Shown here in pieces: positions 1-5,852 of a DNA stretch of 6,231 nt (positions are counted from its first letter, which is position 1; the number at the start of each line of letters is the position of its first letter). Origin of the DNA: Bacteroidota bacterium. Lineage in GTDB: Bacteria; Bacteroidota; Bacteroidia; Chitinophagales; LD1. The stretch lies in contig JAFDYP010000615.1 of assembly GCA_018267355.1 (NCBI GenBank), positions 1-6,231 of the forward strand, in the 5' to 3' direction. The position numbers were made by a program, and so were the translations under genes. The notes under the pieces are model-generated. The model did no database searches. It was not told where the DNA came from and worked only from the letters and a program-made list of their open reading frames with translations.

Positions 1-427
1 CTGCACCTACTACCAGCACTTTTTTAGCCCTCCCGGATTCGATGTAGCTGGCCCCATTTTGTAGGGCAAAAAGAAAACCCGAGCAGGCGGCAGAGATATC
101 ATATGCCCAGCAGTTGGTCGCACCGATCTTATCCGCCAGTATTACTGCAGTAGATGGGAAAAGCATATCCGGCGTGGTGGTAGCCACGAGTATGATGTCT
201 ATATCGTTTGGTGCGAGATTCTTTTTAGCCAGCAGCTTAGTCACAGCCTCGTAGGCCATATCAGAGGTAGCCAGGCCCTCGCCGCGCAGGATGTGGCGCT
301 CCTTGATGCCCGTGCGCTCAGTGATCCACTGGTCTGTCGTATCCACCATGGTCTCGAGCTCCTGATTGGTGAGCACATAGGGTGGTACGTATCCTTCTAC
401 GCCGGTGATGGCAGCAGTTATCTTCAT
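1..427 (-). CDS. fabH: 3-oxoacyl-ACP synthase III (KAS III), 5' part, cut by window edge
   Basis: Reading the minus strand from the ATG at 427 gives 142 uninterrupted codons that run off the left edge. The family is about 330 residues, so this is the N-terminal 40 percent or so. FabH starts type II fatty-acid synthesis in the cytoplasm by condensing an acyl-CoA primer, usually acetyl-CoA or a branched-chain primer, with malonyl-ACP. Seen directly: the WITERTGIKERH block (residues 34-45), whose Trp34 and Arg38 match the CoA-binding Trp32 and Arg36 of E. coli FabH; the VATTTPDMLFPS segment (81-92); and the active-site block AACSGF (113-118) with nucleophile Cys115. The catalytic His and Asn lie beyond the edge. 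No Shine-Dalgarno sequence precedes the ATG, as is common in Bacteroidota. It is transcribed away from the SGNH gene and the biotin operon, so a shared transcript is excluded. Primer preference cannot be judged from this part. Confidence 0.96.
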   Translation of the reverse strand, partial: MKITAAITGVEGYVPPYVLTNQELETMVDTTDQWITERTGIKERHILRGEGLATSDMAYEAVTKLLAKKNLAPNDIDIILVATTTPDMLFPSTAVILADKIGATNCWAYDISAACSGFLFALQNGASYIESGRAKKVLVVGA

Positions 428-446
428 GTATAGTCGTTTGGTCACG

Positions 447-463
447 CTGCAGCCGTGCTGCAG
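447..463. promoter_or_regulatory. Short hairpin in the fabH leader
   Basis: CTGCAG-CCGTG-CTGCAG is an inverted repeat with 6-bp arms and a 5-base loop. It begins about 20 bp before the fabH start and, if transcribed, would fold in the 5' leader of the fabH message. It lies in the 168-bp divergent gap (428-595), which should hold both the fabH and the SGNH gene promoters. I found no convincing match to the Bacteroidota -33/-7 pattern (TTG ... TAnnTTTG) on either strand there, only partial ones such as TAGATTTT on the minus strand at 501-494. A regulatory role is a guess. Confidence 0.2.
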
Positions 464-595
464 GCTCTAAATCACCTATCAATGATACGACATAAAATCT
501 AAATGGCAGGGGCTGCGGTTTGCCGGAAAGTTGATATTTTGCAACATGGCGCAGGGTAAATGCACACCTTGCGCTACACTCTTATAAGGCATTGA

Positions 596-1537
596 ATGAA
601 AGGCAGAAACATCCTGATAGTAGCTGGTGTCACTTTAGGTATCCTCATGGTGCTGGAGGTGGTGTCGAGGATCGTGCTGTCCAATATCTACAATCGCAAG
701 TTCGACTCCTCGCTGATAGAGCCTCATAAATACGGTGCTACTGATGGGTTGAAAAACAATGCCAGCGGTACGGTATGGGGCAAACCTTTTCATACAGATG
801 ATATGGGCGGGCGCAAGCACCAGAAAAGTAAGACCGGCAAAAAGAAGGTGCTGATAATAGGAGACTCTGTGACGGAAGGGGTAGGACTCGACGATTCATC
901 TACCATAGCCAACCTGACCAATGACAGTGACGAGTGGGCTGATGCTGATGTCAGAAATATATCCATGATAGGCTGGTCGAGTCATGATTATAGCAATGTG
1001 ATCGATCATCTGTTTGCCAGAGATACATCTATCAACGAGGTGTATTTATTTTATTGCCTCAATGATATCTATGGCAAAAGTGCAGTCAAAGACCTGCCAC
1101 CGATAGCCAATAAGGGGGTCATAAGTGAGGTCAACGGATGGCTGCAGGACAGGTACGCTACTTAAAAACTGATAAAACTGATCTGCTACAGCCATAGCGA
1201 TCACTACTATCAGTATGACAAGGCACTCTATGAGGACCCGGCGCGGGTAGATGCTACCGTAGCAGATATCGTGCATATCCAGCACGTTTGCGAGTCGCAC
1301 AAGGCGCGCTTTATGATCATGCTGGTGCCCTACCGCTCGCAGCTGGAGCACCGGGGGGACAACCTGCCACAAAAGGTACTGATAGATCGATTTCTCAAAA
1401 ACGACATACAGGGCATGGACCTCTTGCGGCGCTGGCCTCAGGAGGATGATTACTCTTCATTATTCCTCTATGGCGATGAGATACACTACTCTGCTCTGGG
1501 CCACAGCGAAATGATGCGCGCCATCTACGGCAGATAA
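596..1537 (+). pseudogene. SGNH/GDSL-type hydrolase-like gene interrupted by an in-frame stop
   Basis: A single reading frame of 313 codons is broken only by TAA at 1163-1165 (codon 190). The frame is identical on both sides, so this is a base substitution rather than a frameshift. Before the stop: a hydrophobic N-terminal segment (about residues 5-22, probably a membrane anchor with the rest outside the cytoplasm), the block I motif VLIIGDSVTEG with Ser91 as nucleophile, Gly126 in IGWSS (block II), and Asn156 in CLNDI (block III). After it: DEIHYSALGH with Asp294 and His297, the block V Asp-x-x-His pair. The stop thus separates the catalytic Ser from its Asp-His partners, and the 189-residue product should be inactive. 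Without the stop, the length fits Bacteroidota SGNH proteins. The start at 596 is preceded by a modest AAGG at 586-589. Substrate unknown; relatives act on esters, including polysaccharide O-acetyl groups. Alternatives are a sequencing error or a strain-specific mutation. A restart at GTG 1271 would carry no Ser nucleophile block. Confidence 0.75.
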
Positions 1538-1549
1538 ACTACATTCGAT

Positions 1550-1571
1550 TACAATCACTATAATTGTATAG
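1550..1571. promoter_or_regulatory. Overlapping dyads before bioB, candidate operator/promoter
   Basis: Two inverted repeats overlap in the 46-bp gap before bioB. TACAAT-CACTATA-ATTGTA (1550-1568) has perfect 6-bp arms and a 7-base spacer. CTATA-ATTG-TATAG (1558-1571) has perfect 5-bp arms. Inside them, TATAATTG (1559-1566) matches the Bacteroidota -7 pattern TAnnTTTG at all but one fixed position and ends 17 bp before the bioB ATG, but no TTG sits at the -33 spacing. The arrangement suits a repressor that covers a promoter. It does not clearly match the BirA operator (TTGTAAACC half-sites with a 14-15 bp spacer) or the alphaproteobacterial BioR site. The AT-rich composition makes chance dyads fairly likely. 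Confidence 0.3.
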
Positions 1572-1583
1572 CAAATAGACAGT

Positions 1584-2573
1584 ATGACACAAGACATCAG
1601 AAATAACTGGACCACCGAGGAGGTCCGCGAGATATATAATACACCCGTGCTGGAGCTGATCGTACGCGCTGCCGATGTGCACAAGCAATACCAGGCTACC
1701 GGCGAGGTGCAGGTATGCACTCTGCTCTCTGTCAAGACGGGCGGCTGCCCGGAGGACTGCTCCTACTGCCCTCAGGCTGCCCGCTACAATACAGGCGTAG
1801 AGGCACATAAACTCATGAAGTATGAAGAGGTGGTAGACAAAGCGCTGATCGCTAAGAATGCCGGCTCTACGCGCTTCTGCATGGGTGCTGCCTGGAGGGA
1901 TGTGCGCGACGGACGCGACTTTGACAATGTGATAGATATGGTGAAGGGGGTCAATGCCCTCGGCCTGGAGGTGTGCTGTACGCTCGGCATGCTCTCTGAG
2001 GACCAGGCTGCACGACTGAAAGAGGCCGGCCTCTATGCCTATAACCATAACCTCGATACCTCTCAGGAACACTATAGCGACGTGATCACCACGCGCACCT
2101 ATCAGGACCGCCTGCGCACGCTGGACAACGTAGAGAAGGCCGGCATCAGCGTCTGCTGTGGTGGCATCATAGGTATGGGCGAGACTGACGAGGACCGTAT
2201 CAAGCTGCTGCACACACTGGCCACACGCCCGCAGCATCCTGAGTCCGTACCGGTCAATGCACTCGTGGCCGTAGAAGGTACACCACTGCAGGGCCGCCAG
2301 AAGGTGCAGACCTGGGAGATGGTGCGCATGATCGCTACAGCCCGTATCCTGATGCCTAAATCAATGGTACGCCTCTCAGCAGGCCGCAATGAGATGTCAG
2401 TAGAGCAGCAGTCACTGTGCTTCCTGGCTGGTGCTAATTCTATCTTCACCGGAGAGAAACTGCTTACGACGCCTAACCCTGATTTCAGCGCTGACAAGGA
2501 GATGTTTGAAGTGCTGGGGCTGAAGCCTCGCGAGAGCTTCAAAGTAGAGAAGGAACTGGCTACGGCCAACTAA
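1584..2573 (+). CDS. bioB: Biotin synthase
   Basis: This cytoplasmic radical-SAM enzyme carries out the last step of biotin synthesis, inserting sulfur between C6 and C9 of dethiobiotin. The 329-residue length is normal. Seen directly: the [4Fe-4S]/SAM motif Cys55-x3-Cys59-x2-Cys62 in [12 protein letters not shown]; the ligands expected for the auxiliary [2Fe-2S] cluster, Cys99 (RFCMGAAWR), Cys131 (EVCCTLG), Cys191 (SVCCGG) and Arg263 (VRLSAGR), aligning with E. coli Cys97, Cys128, Cys188 and Arg260; the YNHNLDTS block (153-160); and LLTTPNP near the C-terminus. A second Cys follows both Cys131 and Cys191, where E. coli has Met and Ser. The ATG at 1584 lacks a Shine-Dalgarno sequence but gives the expected N-terminus. 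It is the first gene of the bioBFDA run, 24 bp before bioF. Dyads just upstream may control it. All key residues are present, so it should be active. Confidence 0.98.
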   Translation: MTQDIRNNWTTEEVREIYNTPVLELIVRAADVHKQYQATGEVQVCTLLSVKTGGCPEDCSYCPQAARYNTGVEAHKLMKYEEVVDKALIAKNAGSTRFCMGAAWRDVRDGRDFDNVIDMVKGVNALGLEVCCTLGMLSEDQAARLKEAGLYAYNHNLDTSQEHYSDVITTRTYQDRLRTLDNVEKAGISVCCGGIIGMGETDEDRIKLLHTLATRPQHPESVPVNALVAVEGTPLQGRQKVQTWEMVRMIATARILMPKSMVRLSAGRNEMSVEQQSLCFLAGANSIFTGEKLLTTPNPDFSADKEMFEVLGLKPRESFKVEKELATAN

Positions 2574-2578
2574 AACGC

Positions 2579-2590
2579 GTCCCGCGGGAC
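2579..2590. repeat. 12-bp perfect palindrome in the bioB-bioF spacer
   Basis: GTCCCGCGGGAC is its own reverse complement and fills half of the 24-bp spacer between the bioB stop and the bioF start. In RNA it could form only a short 4-bp stem with a CGCG loop, or pair between two molecules; in DNA it could be a protein site. No U-rich tract follows, so it is not an intrinsic terminator. It ends 7 bp before the bioF ATG, where a fold could affect translation initiation. Function unknown. Confidence 0.35.
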
Positions 2591-2597
2591 ACACCGT

Positions 2598-3737
2598 ATG
2601 GACGCTATCCGCAGATACATCAGGAGTAAAATAGCTGACCGCCAGCGTGAGGACAATTTCCGCACACTGCGACTGGTGGGCGGTATAGACTTTACCTCCA
2701 ATGACTATATAGGACTGGCGCGGGATACTGCCTTTCACCAGATGGTGGAGGCTGAGATCGCAGCGCATCAGCTGCAAGGTGGTAGCACCGGATCACGATT
2801 GCTGTCAGGCAATTCCGCATATGCAGAACAGCTGGAGAGCACCATTGCTGACTTTCATCGATCACAAGCTGCATTACTTTTCAACTCCGGTTTTGATGCC
2901 AATTATGGCCTGCTATCCGCACTGCCTTACAAGGGTGATACCATCATTTACGATGAACTCGTACACGCCTCGATACATGACGGCATGAAGGCTGGTAAGG
3001 CAAACCGCGTAGCATTTCACCACCATGATCTCGCAGACCTGGAGGCAAAACTCAAAGCCGCCACAGGACTCAGGTACGTGGTCACCGAGTCGCTCTTCTC
3101 TATGGATGGTGATATGGCTCCACTGCGCGAGATCGCTGCACTCTGCACAGCCTATGACGCAGGCCTGATAGTAGATGAGGCGCACGCCACAGGCGTGATA
3201 GGGGCGAGGGGCGAGGGGCTGGTGAATCAACTCGGCATAGAAGATCTGGTGCTGGCGCGCGTGCATACTTTCAGCAAGGCGCTGGGCGGGCATGGTGCGG
3301 TGATACTCTGCTCTGATGACCTCAGGGACTTTCTCATCAACTACTGCCGTCCGTTTATTTTCTCCACAGCTATGCCACTCCATAGCCTCGCAGCTATCAG
3401 GGTGGCGTATGATTACTTTCCCGGCCTCGATGATCGTCGCAAGCATTTGCAGGAGCTGATACAACTGCTGCAAACATCTTTCGCTGCTTCGGAGAATATG
3501 CATTTACTCAAAAGCGATAGCCCGATACAGTCTGTGATCATTCCCGGCAATGCGGCGGTGAAACATATCGCCTCGCAACTGCAGCAAGACGGCTACGATG
3601 TACGCGCTATACTCTCGCCCACAGTGCCGAGGGGCAAGGAGCGTATCCGCATCTGCCTGCATAGCCACAATACGAGGGAGGAGGTACAAGGACTCATCGC
3701 TGCTATCGCAAAACATACAACCGTCACAGCATCATGA
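2598..3737 (+). CDS. bioF: 8-amino-7-oxononanoate (KAPA) synthase
   Basis: BioF is a PLP-dependent alpha-oxoamine synthase that condenses pimeloyl-ACP (or pimeloyl-CoA) with L-alanine to form KAPA, releasing CO2. It is a cytoplasmic homodimer. The 379 residues match the family. Seen directly: FTSNDYIGL (32-40); GGSTGSRLLSGN (61-72); His123 in LVHASIHDG, equivalent to the PLP-stacking His of E. coli BioF; VDEAHATGV (192-200) with Asp193, which pairs with the PLP ring nitrogen, and His196; and the PLP lysine Lys227 in TFSKALGGHG. Related enzymes with the same fold include glycine C-acetyltransferase and serine palmitoyltransferase. Assignment as BioF rests mainly on its place in the bioBFDA run. 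The ATG at 2598 is the first good start, with no Shine-Dalgarno sequence. Its TGA overlaps the bioD ATG by 4 bases (ATGA), which suggests translational coupling. Confidence 0.95.
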   Translation: MDAIRRYIRSKIADRQREDNFRTLRLVGGIDFTSNDYIGLARDTAFHQMVEAEIAAHQLQGGSTGSRLLSGNSAYAEQLESTIADFHRSQAALLFNSGFDANYGLLSALPYKGDTIIYDELVHASIHDGMKAGKANRVAFHHHDLADLEAKLKAATGLRYVVTESLFSMDGDMAPLREIAALCTAYDAGLIVDEAHATGVIGARGEGLVNQLGIEDLVLARVHTFSKALGGHGAVILCSDDLRDFLINYCRPFIFSTAMPLHSLAAIRVAYDYFPGLDDRRKHLQELIQLLQTSFAASENMHLLKSDSPIQSVIIPGNAAVKHIASQLQQDGYDVRAILSPTVPRGKERIRICLHSHNTREEVQGLIAAIAKHTTVTAS

Positions 3738-4381
3738 GAAAGCCACTGCCACCGCGGATATTTGTGACCGGTATAGATACTGATGTGGGCAAGACAGTGG
3801 TCTCTGCCGCACTTACAGAGGCGCTGCACGCCGACTACTGGAAACCCGTGCAGGCTGGCTACGATACCGGCACTGACCGGGAGACAGTGCAGTCTCTGCT
3901 CACTACCTTGCACCTGACCGTACATCCCGAGGCGTACAAACTGAAAATGCCTGCGGTCCCCGTTTACTCAGCAGAGCAGGAGGGCGTAGAGATAGACCCG
4001 CAGCAGATACATATACCGGACACGACTAACCGTCTCATCATAGAGGGCGCCGGCGGCCTGATGGTACACCTGAACAGAAACTTCCTCGTCATAGACCTGA
4101 TACAGCAGCTCGGTGTGCCGGTGATACTCGTATCAGAAAACTACCTCGGCTCGATCAATCATACACTGCTAAGCATAGAGGCCCTGCGCAGCAGGCATAT
4201 AGAGATAGTAGGCATCATCTACAATGGTGAGCACAGTGCACACATGCGCGAACTGATTTACCAGACTTCCGGTGTGCATGAGATAGGCAGCGTGGAGAAG
4301 GGGCATAAGATAGACCGCGACTTCATACAGGCGCAAGCTGCAAAATTGCGTACTGACATCAGTAAATACTATACGCTATGA
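3734..4381 (+). CDS. bioD: Dethiobiotin synthetase
   Basis: BioD uses ATP and CO2 to close the ureido ring of 7,8-diaminopelargonate (DAPA), giving dethiobiotin. It is a cytoplasmic P-loop enzyme, 215 residues here, within the normal range. Seen directly: the P-loop GIDTDVGKT (13-21) with Lys20; WKPVQAG (36-42) with Lys37, matching E. coli Lys37; IIEGAGGL (102-109) with Glu104 for magnesium; and the SENYLGSINHTLLS block (134-147), which contacts substrate and the dimer partner in characterised BioD proteins. Position 41 is Ala where E. coli has Ser. Also different is the usual SPH motif after the P-x segment, which reads V75-P76-V77. The core catalytic residues are kept, so I expect activity. 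The gene overlaps bioF and bioA by 4 bases at each end (ATGA), implying one polycistronic message with coupled translation. Confidence 0.95.
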   Translation: MRKPLPPRIFVTGIDTDVGKTVVSAALTEALHADYWKPVQAGYDTGTDRETVQSLLTTLHLTVHPEAYKLKMPAVPVYSAEQEGVEIDPQQIHIPDTTNRLIIEGAGGLMVHLNRNFLVIDLIQQLGVPVILVSENYLGSINHTLLSIEALRSRHIEIVGIIYNGEHSAHMRELIYQTSGVHEIGSVEKGHKIDRDFIQAQAAKLRTDISKYYTL

Positions 4382-5640
4382 CCCTGCGCGAGCGAGATAA
4401 GCGGCATATCTGGCATCCCTACACACAGGAGAAGACCGCACCGGACAATATCGTGATGGTGCGGGGCGAGGGGGCATATCTATACGATGAAAAGGGTGAC
4501 CGCTACATAGATGCTACCTCCAGCTGGTGGACCAATATGCACGGCCATGCACACCCGCATATCGCGCAGCGGATAGGAGAGCAGGCAGCAAAGCTGGAGC
4601 AGGTCATCTTCTCCGGCTTCAGCCATGAGCCGGCTATAGAGCTGGCGGAGAAACTGCTCGACATTTTGCCCGTAGGGTATGGCAAGGTCTTCTACTCAGA
4701 TAATGGCTCTACGGCTATCGAGGCAGCTATCAAGATGTGTCTGCAATACTGGGCCAATAAGGGCGCGGCGCGTACAAAGGTCATCTGCTTCCGCGATGCG
4801 TATCATGGTGATACTTTTGGGGCCATGTCCGTGAGTGCCAGAGGGGTATTCACTGATCCGTATACGCGGCTGCTGTTTGATGTCGTATTTCTCGATACGC
4901 CTGACTATACCAATGGAGAAACCATCAAGGCGCAGCTCCGCGAGGCGATGGCAGGTGATGATGTCGCCGCTTTCATTTTTGAGCCGCTCGTGCTAGGATC
5001 TGCGGGCATGAAGATGTACCCGCCTGCACTGCTTGATGAGCTGATCGCTATTTGCGCGGAGCGCAAGGTGCTGACTATAGCCGATGAGGTCTTCACGGGC
5101 TTTGGCCGTACAGGCCGGATGTTTGCCACGGGGTATCTCACACATACTGCTGATATCATCTGCCTGTCCAAGGGCCTCACGGGCGGTTTCCTGCCCTTTG
5201 CGGCTACGGTGACCAAGGACTACATCTACGATGCTTTCTATCACGATGAGCGGGCTAAAATGCTTTTTCATGGCCACAGCTATACGGGCAACCCGCTCGG
5301 TTGTGCAGCAGCATTGGCATCGCTGGAGGTCTTTGAGATGGAAAAGACTTTGGACAAGATCGCGGCTATCTCTGCGGCTCATGCAGCTTTTGCGGAGCGG
5401 CTATCACAGCACCCGTCTATCGTCCATGTACGCCAGCATGGCACGATACTCGCCTTTGATTTCGTGACCGAGCAGGAGGGCTATCTGAGCGATCTGCGTG
5501 ACAGGCTTTACCGCTACTTCATAGACCGCCGTATCATGCTGCGCCCGCTGGGCAATGTACTCTATATCCTGCTGCCATACTGTATCTCCCTGGAGGATCT
5601 GGAGGAGGTGTATGAGGCGGTGCTGGGGTTTGAGGTGTAG
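4378..5640 (+). CDS. bioA: Adenosylmethionine-8-amino-7-oxononanoate (DAPA) aminotransferase
   Basis: BioA is a class III PLP aminotransferase that converts KAPA to DAPA, with S-adenosylmethionine as the usual amino donor. It is a cytoplasmic homodimer of 420 residues, normal length. Seen directly: HPYT (13-16) with Tyr15, matching the active-site Tyr17 of E. coli; TSSWWTNMHGH (47-57), the substrate-pocket tryptophan block; SDNGSTAIEAAIKM (107-120), which binds the PLP phosphate; AYHGDTFGAMSV (141-152); IADEVFTGFGRTG (234-246) with Asp236; the PLP lysine Lys265 in LSKGLTGG; HSYTGNPLGCAAA (300-312); and Arg389 in LRPLGN, matching E. coli Arg391. The Tyr15, Trp and Arg389 set separates BioA from other class III aminotransferases. 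Some relatives use lysine as donor; the sequence alone does not settle this. It is the last gene of the operon, starts inside the bioD stop (ATGA), and is followed by a hairpin. Confidence 0.97.
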   Translation: MTLRERDKRHIWHPYTQEKTAPDNIVMVRGEGAYLYDEKGDRYIDATSSWWTNMHGHAHPHIAQRIGEQAAKLEQVIFSGFSHEPAIELAEKLLDILPVGYGKVFYSDNGSTAIEAAIKMCLQYWANKGAARTKVICFRDAYHGDTFGAMSVSARGVFTDPYTRLLFDVVFLDTPDYTNGETIKAQLREAMAGDDVAAFIFEPLVLGSAGMKMYPPALLDELIAICAERKVLTIADEVFTGFGRTGRMFATGYLTHTADIICLSKGLTGGFLPFAATVTKDYIYDAFYHDERAKMLFHGHSYTGNPLGCAAALASLEVFEMEKTLDKIAAISAAHAAFAERLSQHPSIVHVRQHGTILAFDFVTEQEGYLSDLRDRLYRYFIDRRIMLRPLGNVLYILLPYCISLEDLEEVYEAVLGFEV

Positions 5641-5646
5641 TATACA

Positions 5647-5760
5647 ACCCTCCCAACCTCCCTAAAGGGAGCCTTTAATACAAATCGGATGGCTTGTGCT
5701 GGCTGCTTGAGCCTCCCTTCAGGTCGCATATCCCGATATGTCGGGAGAGGTGTCGAGGGT
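5647..5760. repeat. Imperfect inverted repeat, intergenic element-like
   Basis: Three blocks on the left recur in reverse complement, in mirrored order, on the right: ACCCTC (5647-5652) with GAGGGT (5755-5760); ACCTC (5656-5660) with GAGGT (5747-5751); and CCTAAAGGGAGCCT (5661-5674) with AGCCTCCCTTCAGG (5710-5723), where 12 of 14 bases pair. The right arm has about 23 extra bases that hold their own stem, TCCCGA-TATG-TCGGGA (5731-5746). About 35 bp of unremarkable sequence lies between the arms. Similar CCTCCCTAAAGGGAGG strings are, from general knowledge, frequent between genes in Bacteroidota, so this looks like two facing copies of such a repeat or a small non-autonomous element. I see no coding sequence and no clear target-site duplication. 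The rest of 5641-5852 holds no gene I can support. Confidence 0.5.
5658..5675 (+). terminator. Probable hairpin terminator after bioA
   Basis: CTCCC-TAAA-GGGAG (5658-5671) is a 5-bp G+C-rich stem with a 4-base loop, starting 18 bp after the bioA stop and followed by CCTTTAATA. The T tract is short, so termination may be weak. The same bases form the left arm of the larger inverted repeat, so the hairpin could belong to a repeated intergenic element instead of being a dedicated terminator. Confidence 0.4.
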
Positions 5761-5852
5761 AGATTCACCTCACAATATTCCCAAATAAACGCATCGTTCC
5801 TACGTTTATACACCGAGCTGATTATATTCGTAAGGTCAAGACATCGCATACT

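Noticed and set aside
546..587. A 13-codon frame (ATG 546 to TAA 587) just before the SGNH gene, possibly a leader peptide
   Set aside because: It is too short to separate from chance, with no run of a regulatory amino acid and no attenuator-like hairpins.
596..1537. The SGNH hydrolase gene as a new pimeloyl-ACP methyl ester esterase (a BioH substitute), because it sits directly before bioB
   Set aside because: It has an N-terminal membrane segment that would place the enzyme outside the cytoplasm, away from acyl-ACP, and the in-frame stop removes the Asp-His pair. Known BioH-type enzymes are alpha/beta hydrolases, not SGNH proteins. Adjacency alone is not enough.
1271..1537. A separate 88-codon gene starting at GTG 1271
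   Set aside because: It is in the same frame as the SGNH gene, begins mid-domain, and contains its block V motif. It is the C-terminal half of the interrupted gene.
1539..2237. Long antisense open frame (232 codons) opposite bioB
   Set aside because: It shadows the highly conserved bioB coding strand, and its translation shows no domain or motif I recognise. Several similar shadows occur opposite bioF and bioA.
5731..5746. TCCCGA-TATG-TCGGGA as a stand-alone terminator for a minus-strand gene
   Set aside because: No minus-strand gene is present to terminate, and no T tract follows on either strand. It is better read as part of the composite repeat.
5801..5808. TACGTTTA as a Bacteroidota -7 promoter element for the last gene
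   Set aside because: It misses the final G of TAnnTTTG, and no TTG lies at the -33 spacing.
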